DNA from: Pseudisothecium myosuroides
Lineage: Eukaryota > Streptophyta > Bryopsida > Hypnales > Lembophyllaceae
Direction: 5' to 3'
Assembly: GCA_951799445.1 (NCBI GenBank)
Contig: OX637295.1
Location: 1,178,001 to 1,242,000 of the forward strand
Length of the DNA stretch: 64,000 nucleotides
Both the position numbers and the translations under genes were made by a program. How positions within the stretch are numbered: position 1 is the first letter of the stretch; every line of letters begins with the position of its first letter. Of this stretch, positions 24,072-35,303 are shown one piece after another. The notes beneath the pieces were generated by a model that was not told where the DNA came from, searched no databases, and saw only the letters and a list, made by a program, of their open reading frames with translations.

Positions 24072-25013
24072 TTAACCCCTAAAGGACCAACATGCCTTTT
24101 TCGGCAACATAGAAATTTTGGGCAGGTACGTGTGACTGGAGATTTGCATATTTTGGGCTGAAATTTTCATGGAAGGTGGGAATGAGGAATATCTTTCATA
24201 TGCACCAAATTTCATGACATTTGAAGATACGAGTCAAAAGTTATGGCCTAATATGTTGTTTGTTGGTCAACTCGGGCAGTCCAGGCAGATTAGAAAAAAT
24301 CACTTTTTTCAAAAATGAAAATTTGAAATTGGTTTATTAGATTTATATATACTTGGAAAGCTTTGAATCATTCCATTTTGATCAATGAGTCAAACGTTAT
24401 GAGGATTTTTAGTTTGCGGGCAATTATGGATTGTCCACTCTAAAATAAACTTTGAAGTTGTTTATTTCACTCAATTTTCAACATTTTTCAAGAAAAAAAA
24501 TTGTAGGGTGTAGATTTTTTATTACAACATTGCAACCATTGGGATTGGCATTTTTCAATTCCATAATTAACTTCTTAATAATTTAGTGTTTTGAACCATT
24601 CTCTACTTCTTTCTACTTACTATTTTTTTCCTATATGTTGTACAATTCCAAATAATTTGAAAATTTTCAAGCATGTAGCCAACTTGCTCTGATGAATGAA
24701 TCCAAAGAAGCACAACCATTTTGGAATTTTTTTCATAATAATCTGACCTTGTGAAGTGCAGCTGCCCAATTTTTCGTAGGGCCAAAAAAAGGACTTTTGC
24801 CACTTCAAACGCTAATATATTCCAATCTACACGATGGAAATTTCTGAAATTTTTTCCACATATTCTCAAACCAGAATACTACAAGATTCTATGGTTCTAT
24901 GTGTCCAAAAATGATATTTTTCAAAAATTTGGTACTTGTACTAGAAATGACATTTTTGGAGCATTTTTGGAGCATTTTTGGTGAGAACATAGTCAAGGAA
25001 CTTTAGGGGTTAA
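24072..25013 (+). mobile_element. TTAA-bounded element, family B copy 2
   Basis: Starts TTAACCCCTAAAGGACCAAC and ends AACTTTAGGGGTTAA. It is inserted in the left terminal repeat of an M element, with TTAA present on both sides and only one TTAA in the uninterrupted repeat. It is collinear with the copy that starts at 63161. Non-coding, 942 bp. Confidence 0.8.
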
Positions 25014-25144
25014 AATGGCGCCATTCCGCAACTTCAGCACTTTTACGTTTCAAACCGCGCGTTCTGAAATGTATACTTGTCCTAAATGGCACATTTATGA
25101 TTTAGACTGCATCGTTTGAAAATGGCGTACGGAATAACGACATT

Positions 25145-26015
25145 TTAATCCTTCATGGACAAAGGGGTGAACCTCGAAATCATCCCTTTGCATTACTGTG
25201 TGAATCATTGGCTTAAGAAATTGCAAAAGCAGTCATTGGAAGTCAAGCTATTATAAAAGATCTCCCCTTTTCACAACAAATTTCGAGGATGAATAATTGC
25301 ACTTCTATCCCATACGGTTTGATTTTTTGTCATCTATCTGCCATAGAATGGCCTCCTCCTCGTTTAACCCCTAAATGCCCAAGGCTTGTTTTGAGCTTTT
25401 ACAAATTTGCTCTAAATTGAACAAAAAGCCAACATTTCGATAAATTGTATCGATTTTTTTTTTAATTGTCACCGTACAAATTCAAACTAGACATGTTAGA
25501 GATCACATAGGAAAAGAAAACACAACAATATCACTTATGGATTGAAAGATTATAATGTTTGATCATGAGGGTGTTAAAACCAAGAAATTCTCTCAATCCT
25601 TTTTTCACATATCAAATCTAAAAAGTTGGTCACCAAAAAAATATGAGGTTAAAGGGCCTAACATGCATAATCCCAATCAATTTATGGCTTCTTAAAATCT
25701 ACTCTACAATTTTTTTAATGAATTTCTAATGTGATTTTTTCTCCAAGATCTAGTGTATTTGAGGCTCATTTCCAAGAGCCCTCAACACTAAGGAAAGTCA
25801 AGATTACAATGGGTACCCTTGTACAAAATCTTGAATAGAAAAATCATAATCAATCATTTTCAAAATTAGATATTTAATGCTAAAACTAGACTTCAAAAAG
25901 AATGTTACAAAAATATAAACTACTAAAAATAACAACTTGATTAGGTTTTATTTAACTTCAAAGTACTGACAACACTAGAATTTGGTGCCTTGGGCATTTA
26001 GGGTTTAAGGATTAA
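25145..26015 (+). mobile_element. TTAA-bounded element, family D copy 2, interrupted by family C
   Basis: The left end is TTAATCCTTCATGGAC and the right end AAGGATTAA (26007-26015). Its interior matches 21261-21490. At 25364 a family C element interrupts it at a TTAA close to its right end. The whole sits in the right terminal repeat of the M element. Confidence 0.7.
25364..26008 (+). mobile_element. TTAA-bounded element, family C copy 2
   Basis: Starts TTAACCCCTAAATGCCCAAG and ends CTTGGGCATTTAGGGTTTAA, about 22 bp of inverted repeat with TTAA at each edge. Collinear with 16445-17098. No ORF. Confidence 0.8.
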
Positions 26016-26028
26016 CAAAATTCCGCAT

Positions 26029-27062
26029 ACAAGGAGATTATAGCTCCCGATTCCTGGATTCCCATCCCCGGCGTACCAATTGGCTGGAAAATTTGTGCCA
26101 TCTGAATTTCCTGTTTGCCATGGGGATGCTCTTAGGGCCTCCTTACATGTATTGGTGGGTGTGGACATTGGCTCATTGTCATGACAAACAGACACTCTAT
26201 TCACACCGGCTTTCTTCGAAGACCGGAGTTTCTATCTATCTATCTATTGGTGGTGAGAAGAGTCAACGGGGGCGAAATATAGAAAGCACTTTTATGCTGC
26301 TTCTACAATGTGGAATACACCGGGATTGATAGAACTCTCTCTCCTACTTCCAGGCTTGCCTATTATTGGTGCCACTGTTCTTGTCTTTTAGTTGCTTGCT
26401 TTGCCCAGCGGGCTCACATGTAAGCTGGCCCTTAAGGTATTCCGGATAACGGCCTGTCCCTGGAGGAAAGTCAAACTTCTGACAGTGGTTCAGTAAGAAT
26501 AATCCGTGTCAGCATAGGAATTTCAGCCTGGTCTGGCGCGCCGGGGCTATATTTGGTGGATTAGCGCGCCCCTCCCCGACTGTTTGGCCCGGGGGGCAAA
26601 AAAATAGAAAGCTCCCAGTGTTGTTGCCGACTTGCCGCTGCTGCTTCCACACAACACACAGGCTCGCTTGAACCGCTTGGAAGAATCCAATGTCGTCACA
26701 GTGTCACTGAGCTCCGCCTCCGCCTTCTTCCCTCCAACAGCTCCAGCCACTTGTTCATGCTCTACCTCTTGTTCATGTTTAATCGCCTCCGAAGACTCGA
26801 CTTATATATGTGATGATTTGCTATTGGGCTCTCCGTCTTTTTCATTCGGTACGCACGGTTCTGTTTGCGCGGTCGATCGATCCCTGAGTGCTGTGTGCTA
26901 GCTTCCGACAGTTCAGTTTGACCTTACCGACTGTGGCCAGATTCATCACATGCTCGATCGGAGAAGTTGAATTCAGATTCGAAGCTGCTAGCTTGAAGTA
27001 CGTGGTACGTGGATTCTGATCGACACAGTGGAGATCTAGACCGGATCGAGCTAGTTTAAGCC
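26029..27062 (+). other. Upstream region of the lectin-like gene
   Basis: A TCTA microsatellite lies at about 26230-26246. From 26500 GC content rises and CT-rich stretches appear (about 26720-26790), as expected for a promoter and leader. No coding exon is supported before 27063. Confidence 0.4.
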
Positions 27063-27826
27063 ATGCTCAGGGGTTGCAAAATGAGCAGGTAAGTTATTGA
27101 TTCGATCAGAGCCCACTGCAAATTAAGTTTGTCCAATTCTTCTCTTTAATTTGTGTCAGTTCTTTTGCAGTTCATGATTGTACTCGGTATTGGTGCTTCG
27201 TATCTGCAGTGAAATAATTGTGCTAAATGTACGTCAGTGTCCATGGCTTGTACTGTAGTATTTATTTTTTTCACTCTTAGGAGTAGTGAAACACCGCCAA
27301 ACTTAGGGAAGTTTCACGTACTGCTTGCAGACATATCTTCTTGGCTCACACTAGTTAGCCCTGGTGGTTCGTATGGGGAGAACATATTGTCAGCGTTTGT
27401 AGTGAAGGGTTTAGTTATAGGGATCTTGAGGACGCATGCGAGGATGTCCGATCCCGCTTAACGGTCATCTCAGTATTGTTAGTGCCACCGACAAACTTGT
27501 GAACCCCGGTCCAATGTTCGTGTACCTCCCTCTAGGGTTTTCTCTCCGTATCCCTGGGTGGCAGGTGTATCGGATACCTTGTGCTGTGACTTGAGCTTAA
27601 TTCGCAATCCCTGAAATCTTTCCAGTCCCCGCCTACATTGACACCGCCTGAGTTATCAGGCAGTCTTTTAATGAAAACGCTGGGCGCGCAGTCCCTGGAT
27701 TTGGGGGAGTCAAAGTGACCCCAGCGTTGCCTTTCACAAGATAGTTGATGGGGGCATCACACTAGTTACTGTCTCCTGGTGGTTTGTATCCGGATTATAT
27801 ATTGCTAGCATGGCTGTATCACCTGT

Positions 27827-27985
27827 ATGGAAAATTTCGTTAAAATGGCGGGTATTCCATACACCATTTTTCCATACATTTCCTTCTTTAGCTCTAAGTC
27901 TAGGATTGATATAGAATTTCAGACCGCATGATCTAAACGTAAAATTGCCAAGTTCGTGGAATACCGCCATTTTAACGAAGTTTTG
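27827..27985. mobile_element. Family M miniature element in the first intron of the lectin-like gene
   Basis: Left end ATGGAAAATTTCGTTAAAAT and right end CCGCCATTTTAACGAAGTTT match the M terminal repeats with a few changes. Interior is divergent from the 39133 copy. Confidence 0.7.
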
Positions 27986-28390
27986 GTTCAGCACCGTTAG
28001 TGATTGAGGCTTACATGTATGGATCTTAATGACGCATGCATGGAATGCCAGTTTACGACCATTATACTAGGCATCCCGTCTTGAAACATGAGCTTCCGGA
28101 CGTGTCAGTCCACGCAGGGACATTATCTCTGGTTCAATTTTCGGATTGCCATTCTTAGATTGTAGTGTTGCCAACAGGGAAAATTTGTTCCCCAGTGTTT
28201 TTCCCTTTGCCGGGACCTTCTTCGATCGACTCCCCCTGTTCCTAGCTAGTGCTAGCTAAACATACCCTAAAACCACCCTTCCCCAGTTTTGGAGCTTGCA
28301 TACATGCATGTACTAGGGGACTAAGATACTCCAAGTTCTGATGCAGGATGTAGTAGTGTTTGCAACATTTTACTAGAATGAGTCCAACAG

Positions 28391-28498
28391 AATGAATGCT
28401 CAGATTCTTTCTATCTGTAGCTCAGATTCAACCTTTTTGAATGCTCAGATTCCTTCTGTAGCTCAGATTCAACCTTATTGAATGCTCAGATTCTTTCA
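28391..28498 (+). repeat. Tandem repeat of an about 45-bp unit
   Basis: GAATGCTCAGATTC plus GTAGCTCAGATTCAACC recur two and a half times in the lectin-gene intron. Confidence 0.65.
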
Positions 28499-29598
28499 CG
28501 TCCTCATATCATGAATCGTAATTGAGTAATTTGTGTTGATAAGCCTTTTGGAGAAAAAACTTAGTGAAAAAAAATGATTTAAAGATTGCTTTTTAAAATT
28601 TTCTACAAATATTTCAGTGAAAGGATGGTAGGTACCTTTTAGTGTCTCTAGACATGCACTAAATTTTTTGTTCAAAAAGTAGGATTCCAAGGGATGAGAA
28701 TCCATTGATATTTCAAAAGGTGGTGAGTGAACTTCAAATGGAATTGGGTTATGAACAAGTTGATTTTGGATCAAAAATAGGGCTCAAGAATGGAGGAGGG
28801 GTAGGAATGGAGTGTTCTACCTTATGATATATGCCAATGCCAGAAGTTGCAAATCTTTTAAGCATATTTTGTATTTGATATGAATTTTCTTCATTTTCTC
28901 TTTAAAAAATTCACAAAAGTTCTTTTCTTAGTCATAGGGTTGGTACTTTCCACGGTTAATCTGTTGTTGACTGATTCTAGCTCTTGTATTAATTCCACTT
29001 TATTTGTAGCTTGGACATGTACAGAGGCAAAAGCCGGTCTTTGCTTGGCTTCTTTTTGTTGGCGAGTGGTATGCTTGTGGTGAAGGCTGTAGACTATTTG
29101 AGCTTGGATGCTACTGCATCGGAGCTGATGCTTGGCGACCGATTAATTTCGTCTCCCAACCGTTATTTTGAATTTGGAATCTTCCCAGCCTACAACTATT
29201 CAGGTATTACTACTCCCTCCTATTATCTTAAGAAGTCTTTTTAAGAACTTGTAATAAGAGAAAATTTATCGTAAGTTATCAAGTTTGAAGTATGAGCTTA
29301 TTTTGCTCTTCTTAAATCGTTGCCCCGTGCATATTCTATAGGAGATGCCACCCCAAGTTTTTACCTTTCCATCAGATATGCATTTCCAATAGATCCCGCG
29401 GTCACTTGGATGGCAAATCGCAATACCCCTCTCTCTAGCGCCGCCGTCCTGCTGTTCCATCCAAATGGAACCCTCGAGTTGTCTGACCAGAACTAGAACA
29501 CCCAACGAGACAACATCTGGAACACTGGCACAGATAATGTACGTACTTGAGACTCAACTCCTAACCATCACTTAAATCGTATTACATATAAATCATTG

Positions 29599-29815
29599 CA
29601 TTATGATTTCATATGTGCATTTACGGCTTGATTTGATTGATTCTCCTGCGTGCTTGCCATTTGTAGACTATTGTATTGTGATCAAATGCATCGATCTAGC
29701 TTTGATCAATCTAGATAATGAATTCATATGGGCACTCACGGCTTGATTTGATTGATTCTCTTGCATGCTTGCCATTTGTAGACTATTGTGATCAAAAGCA
29801 TCTCTGATCAGTCTA
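29599..29815 (+). repeat. Imperfect tandem duplication (about 115 bp) in an intron
   Basis: CGGCTTGATTTGATTGATTC and CTTGCCATTTGTAGACTATT occur twice, about 117 bp apart, between exons at 29538 and 29861. It does not disturb the splice sites. Confidence 0.7.
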
Positions 29816-31338
29816 ATAAATTCTTCAATTCATCTGTTGATCTTTCATTTGGCCTTGCAGATGGACGTTGTAAGTGTCCAATTGTTGGACACCGGAAAGT
29901 TAGTACTAAAACAAAAAAATGGAACAGAGGTGTGGAATAGCTTCGACGACAGTCCCCCTACAACAACATTGCTCCCCGGGCAAGGCATGCAGCGCAGCAA
30001 AGGCCACCGTTTAGTTTCCATGCAGAGAACGGGAAATCCAACGATTGATACAAACGATACATACTCATTTGGGTGGGATTCTAGAGGAATCCTGTCTCTC
30101 TCCTGGACTTGTCCCAAAGTCTTTCTCAACTGGAAGGGAGGATCCTACATCCCCGCCCCTGACGTGTATGCCGCGCACACCATCCAGAATGTGGACAACG
30201 TCTATTTTCACGTGACCTTGGGCCACCTCTACATCGGCAGCAAACCACCCACTGCTATTCTATCCGGAGGTCCTGACCCCGTGAATGTTACAACGCTAAA
30301 GCGGATCACAATGTACCCGGATGGAGGGTTGAGGATCCTACAATATGAGATAAACCAAACGGTAACCTCAAACCAAACCTCGAACCAGCACTGGAAGGTG
30401 GTAGCGAATTGGGTGGTGTCTGACCGGCCTGACAGCCGGAGCCAATGTACCACGTTTGGGACATGTGGGCCGTATTCAGTGTGTGTCAGTCCCATCGATT
30501 CCTTGGAGCCTGTCACTTGTCGATGTCCGGGGACGGATAACATTGCAACGAAAGATTGGTTCACGCCTATTGACGTCAACAACACGGCTAAAGGATGTCG
30601 GCCCCCATCCCAACGAGCCAATTGTCTGAATGAGAACGGGACCTATGCTGACACTATTGATCTTGTTGGGATGTTGGAGCTTCCTGGAGTCGATATGCCG
30701 TGGGGCGGTGAGAAACACTTGTCTTATTTGATGAGTTTTTTTTATTTTTAGCCTTCTAGTAATTTCGTACTATGAAATTCAATCTTACTTGTTGAATTAA
30801 TTTTGAAAAATTGAAATAATTCAAGTGCATTTTCTATTGCTATATGAAGCTTACTTTTGACTTTCATATCCATTCAATTATTTTTGAATACTTATGTCAA
30901 TACAAAACAACTTCTGCTTTGGATGTGTGAGGTAAAATTTGACGTGTTTCTTGCAATCAAGCAGGTGACTATGAGAATCTCACAGGTAACGCCTCCGTGG
31001 GTTGCAAGGAGGCGTGCATGAAAGATTGCTTTTGCGCTGGAGCGGTCTACTCCAAAGACGAGCAGATGTGTTGGAAAAAGAACGGTCTGGTCTATAATCT
31101 TGGTTATCCGACCGTGGCGCTTCATGGGACCGATCGGACTTCGTATTTGCGAAATCAGACCGTCCTAGAATTACTTCAACCACAGGTAGTGAAGAAGGGC
31201 AACAACTGGGTGAAGATTCTGGTGCCTGCTGTTGGGATTCCAGGAGTGCTCACAATTGCTGTGGTAATCATTTGTTTGTGGCGATGCTTGAGGCCTCGGC
31301 ATCCTAGGCCTCCGGTGTTCCCTGGTGGTAATCAGTAG

Positions 31339-32586
31339 CCGGTGAGAAATATATAGAGATGGAGATGGAGTTCGAAGGTGGAAGAACGAGAACCCGCGTT
31401 GTACAGTACAGTGTTATGTGTCATTATACTAGCCCAGGGATTTGAAAAGTTAGGGTGTGTTTTGGATTTGGTTTGAGATCCCTTCTTGTAATGATCCCCC
31501 TTTGGATTGCATCAATTGGTTCAGGTCGAACATATGTCAATCCTTTTCCTAGATTTGCATTTGAATTCTTGTTCAACTTGAGTTTGTGTTGTAGGGGAAT
31601 GACAACAACTCATAGATGCATGTAGAATTTATTTGGCTCCTTCAAATCAAAATATTGCTCCCAGTCTTGCAACTTTGAGCCCAAACAATGGAGCAACGGG
31701 AATTTGAAACTGTATTAGTAGGTAAATTGCAACTGTATGCTAGAAGATCTTTTCTTGAGTCTCTTGTTTTGAATTATTGAAGATTTCAGGTCAACATTGC
31801 CTCCTCATCGATGAAGGTCAATTTACACAAGTAAGTTCACTAGAGGATTGGAACATTTTTGCAAACATGAGTTATTAGCGTGGGAGCTCAATTAAGTTGA
31901 AGGTGATTCAAGAGGTCATGTAAAATCTAGAATAGAGCGGGACACAGAGGTGTTTGAACAACTAGGTCCTTCCTGATCATGCCTGTTCATTTTTTGTACG
32001 TGTTTGATGACTCTGGTTGTGAACCTTGAGGAGTTGTTGTCCACATTCATCATATTTTTAATTAATAGCAATCATAGAAGTAGATCATGATGTAATAAAT
32101 CAATCATCTATGATGAATAATTGATTTTTTGTTGTGAAATTTTGGGGTGCATCTGGTGCGACTACCACCACCACCTGGAAAAATCTCTGAACGAGCCTCG
32201 CAAGTAAAATTTTTGCTTGGTCGCTATATCGTCGACTATTGAGGATTCAATGACTCCAAATTTCTACAACCAAGGCTTGAAGGCAATTACCAGCACAATG
32301 GCTCTACAAAGGACTGTGGCCGTGGTGCCAGAGATTCATTTTCCACTTTGTTTGCTGGGCTTCTAGTCTGTCAGGATTGTCAGGATTTTCAAATGGTTCC
32401 ATGTGCCCTTGCCATCGTTACAGCTAGAGAGTGAGTTTTGTTTAGAGCTTGCATGAGATCGCCAGCAAAAGTAAAATCAATATGTTGAAGGGGTTGGAAC
32501 ATAGGACTTTGTATCTTGCTAGCAGGTGCTTACAAGCTCGCACTCTATGTGCTCTTTAGCTAGCTGGGGTTTGCAACCAAGCTTGA
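31339..32586. other. 3' region of the lectin-like gene and spacer
   Basis: No further exon with kinase motifs (no HRDLK or DFG-like sequence) is visible in this stretch. Nothing else recognised. Confidence 0.45.
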
Positions 32587-33010
32587 TCAATTATATCATC
32601 ATGGAGTTTGGAAGTTTGTTTTGTAATCAATTGTCAGAGGTGCAGGTCATGGTGTGCAATTTGTGCGAGCTGGACCCCCCGACCAATCTCGTAGTGACGG
32701 CTTGTGGCCACTGTTTCTGCTGGCCTTACATGTACAAATTCATACAAGGCCAAGCAAAGCCATGCCCTGTGTGTAGCAACATAGTGGAGCCCATGTTGGG
32801 CTCTAGTGTTCGACACACACGGATGATTTGTGCTTTGCTTGCCAATAGTAGAGGAGGTGGAGTCCAACTAGGATGATGACATGCTAGATTGGTCCGGCAT
32901 TGCGGCATTTGCACCAGCAGCAATACGTTTGTTGGAGGAGCCCAGTGCGAGGAGAAATCTAGACATGGCTAATGTTGTGTTTGATGAGGAAACCAAATTC
33001 AAAAGCAATG
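32587..33010 (+). pseudogene. Degenerate RMA-type RING finger fragment
   Basis: The ORF to 32876 carries VCNLCELDPPTNLVV, then TACGHCFCWPYMYKF, then KPCPVCSNIVEP. This is the layout of the RING of RMA/RNF5 membrane-anchored E3 ubiquitin ligases (CNICL, VVTxCGHLFCWPC, CPVC). The Cys normally after CWP is Tyr here, so one zinc ligand is missing. No C-terminal membrane anchor is found. After a stop, similar-quality coding sequence continues in another frame (about 32880-33020). A truncated, inactive gene copy is most likely. Confidence 0.55.
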
Positions 33011-33253
33011 GAATCTGTGTTTGAAGATTCAAGGATTGAAGAGGCCTAGAATGGTCTTTTTAATTCGTAGAACCACTTCAGTCACAATACAAACTCATCA
33101 ACGTCGCTTTACTACCGCCTTAGCAATGAGGTAGCTAGTGAGTTTCAATTTTGTGACCATTTGAATAGGAATAATCTTTAGATCAATTACGAGGCATAGG
33201 CAATTTCATTAAAATGGCGGTATTCCAAGTGCCACTTTCACGGTGTGCCATTT

Positions 33254-35164
33254 CACTACTAGAAAATTCAGTGTCCAATTCAACAGGAAAATCAAAAATA
33301 TATGTTAATTTGGACAGTTGATTAGGACATTTTGATTCATACAATAATCAACAATTATATGTTGATTTTTTTTCCGAATTTTGTCAAAATTAAAAAAATA
33401 AATTACTATTTGAAAATTTGCCACTTAGGCTGCCACGTAAGCAAAACCTGCCACGCAAGCAAGACTGCCTCGTCAGCAAATTCACCACACAAGTTAGACT
33501 ACCACATAAGTAGCCAGCACATTAATGCCAAATAATTAATTAAAAAATTAATTAATTAATTAATAACTTAATTAAAATGTAATTTTAAAAAATGAGCACT
33601 ACATTCAAAGTGTTCAATTATATTCTACAATTGAACTTTGAAAATTACTTACCTTATTGCATGGAGGGAAGAGAAGACAAGCTTTTTATACTAGTGGGAT
33701 GGTAGGAGGTAAGATAACCAATATGGGACATTAGGAAAAAAATGAACTCTGCAAGGGGCTGCAAGTTCCAGACAGCAAGGGAACGGTTGGGAACACAAGC
33801 CGAAAAAAAATAAAATAATTTTTTTTTTTGGCCAGCTAATTGCAGGGCCAGAACAGCGCAAGACTGTTCAACTAAATTATTAAAAAAATATTTAAAAAAT
33901 TAAATATTTAAAATAATTCAAAAATACAGAATTTTCAGATCTGACATGGCATGAATGGTACCATGTCAGATTGCTATTTTTTGAAAAAATATTATTTAAT
34001 TATTATTTAATTATTTAATTATTTTTTAAATAATAATAATAATTATTTTTTAATTTTTTAATATTTTTTTTATTGTGGCCACTATTCATCAATGATGATG
34101 AATAGTGGCCATTGTCCCTCAAAGGGGCTGTGAGTTCCATTGAAGGGAACTCTTCAAAGGGAAGTAGCCCCTTTGAGGGCTCATTTTTTTTCTAATGATA
34201 TGTGAATTAGGATTAGTAAGAGCTCTACTACTCATTGTTAAGCCCAAAGTAGGAATTGTAGTTAAAAACTGAAATTTCAAACCTCATTTAGGTAGTGTAG
34301 AATAATTTTTTTCAAAAAAATTTGAACTAAGATAATGTGTAAAATCAAACTAACTTTCCTCTCCAAAAATCCATTTCATATTTAAACACTCCAATCAAAA
34401 GTTATGGTCAAATTTTAGAGAGGGGTTGAAAGGGACATTTTTTTTTCAAACACCCTCTCTGAAATTTGCCCATAACTTTTTATTGGAGGCTTGAAACCTC
34501 AAACGGATTTTTGGAGATGAATTTTAGATTTATTTCACAACTTTTCTTAGTTAAAAGTGTTTTGAAAAAAGTTATTTTATTATACTAAAATGAGGTTTGA
34601 AATTCTATTTTGCACACAATTCCTACATTTTGATAATGAGCGGTGAAGCTCTCATGGCTTCAAATTGTCCCATATCCTTTGAGGATTCATGACGGATAAT
34701 GGATTTCATTATAAAAACGACCTCTCTATCTTAGACACTCACTACTTGTCAATGAAGAAAGTCCTTTTCCATGCCATTTAAGAATTACTTGATGGTAAAT
34801 AGTCATTGGACTCTATTTTGGACTTTCTTACTAACATTGAACATTTTCATTTTTTACAACATCTTGGTTGTTTAATTTTTGTTTAATTTGACAATTTCTC
34901 TTAATCATTTTATTTATTTTTTGGCTTACTTTTGAATAATTATTTTCCGCCGACCCTGCCCTACTATAATGATATGTGAAAAAATAAAAATGATGTTTAG
35001 AGGATTGGGCCGAATCAACTGAGCAAATTTTTTTTTGTCAAATCAACAAAATTATGTTAATTGATGTTTAGAGGATTGCCAAATCAATTAAGCCCAAATT
35101 TTTTTTGTCATAATCAACGTAAATGCATTGATGTTATGTTAATTAGGGCCCCTTTTTTGTAGTA
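33254..35164. mobile_element. Non-autonomous CACTA (En/Spm) element, 3-bp TTT target duplication
   Basis: It starts CACTACTAGAAAATTCAG and ends CCTTTTTTGTAGTA. The terminal CACTA motif is kept on the left and has one change on the right. TTT at 33251-33253 and at 35165-35167 is the 3-bp duplication; removing the insert and one TTT gives the exact M-element sequence. About 1.9 kb without transposase ORF. Subterminal GATGTTTAGAGGATTG-type repeats occur near 35000-35080. A CATTAG-family element is nested inside. Confidence 0.85.
33729..34197. mobile_element. Inverted-repeat element, CATTAG family copy 3, nested in the CACTA element
   Basis: Starts CATTAGGAAAAAAATGAACTC and ends in GGGCTCATTTTTTTTCTAATG; the inner arms carry GGGGCTGCAAGTTCC-like sequence. 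Flanks ATATGGGA and ATATGTGA could be an imperfect 8-bp duplication. The core is AT-rich with short GC-rich blocks. Confidence 0.7.
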
Positions 35165-35303
35165 TTTTCACCATCTAGGACCACTATAGATTTCAGAATG
35201 GGCATTCTGAACCATCTAGGACAGGTATAGATTTAGAACGGCCGTTCTGAACTATTTTCATGTCATTTTGAAATAATATCGCCATTTTAATGAAATTGCC
35301 CAT

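Larger units (their letters stand above)
24059..26028. mobile_element. Family M element split in three by TTAA-element insertions
   Basis: Three pieces rebuild one M element. The left end is GACAAATTTCTTTAA (to 24075), the middle TTAAAATGGCG...ACATTTTAA (25010-25148), and the right end TTAACAAAATTCCGCAT (26012-26028). The complete copy at 39133 has GGGCAATTTCATTAAAATGG at this end, so each break lies exactly at the TTAA inside a terminal repeat. Family B sits in the left break and family D (itself hosting family C) in the right. Confidence 0.75.
27063..31338 (+). pseudogene. G-type lectin/EGF/PAN receptor-like gene without kinase, with an in-frame stop
   Basis: Exons by GT-AG sites and phase: 27063-27088 (or start at 29017), 29010-29203, 29342-29538, 29861-30707, 30965-31338; about 545 codons. 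A hydrophobic signal segment (GFFLLASGMLVVKA) leads a bulb-lectin domain with IDPAVTWMANRNTPL, then VSVQLLDTGKLVL. An S-locus-like middle follows, then an EGF-like CTTFGTCGPYSVC block and a PAN-like CKEACMKDCFCAGAVY block. A transmembrane helix (about 31212-31275) and a short Arg/Pro tail end it. Plant G-type lectin receptor kinases have a kinase domain after the helix; here it is absent. TAG at 29494-29496 cuts the lectin domain in frame, in the stretch SDQN-stop-NTQRDNIWN, although downstream exons stay open. So it is a recent pseudogene, a polymorphic null or a sequencing error. Ligand unknown. Confidence 0.75.
33196..35303. mobile_element. Family M element interrupted by a CACTA element
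   Basis: The left part (33196-33253, ATAGGCAATTTCATTAAAAT to GTGCCATTT) and right part (35165-35303, from TTTTCACCATCTAGG to GAAATTGCCCAT) together reproduce the complement of the full copy at 39133-39327. The gap between them is the CACTA insertion. Confidence 0.85.

Noticed and set aside
26230..26246. TCTA repeat
   Set aside because: Ordinary short microsatellite.
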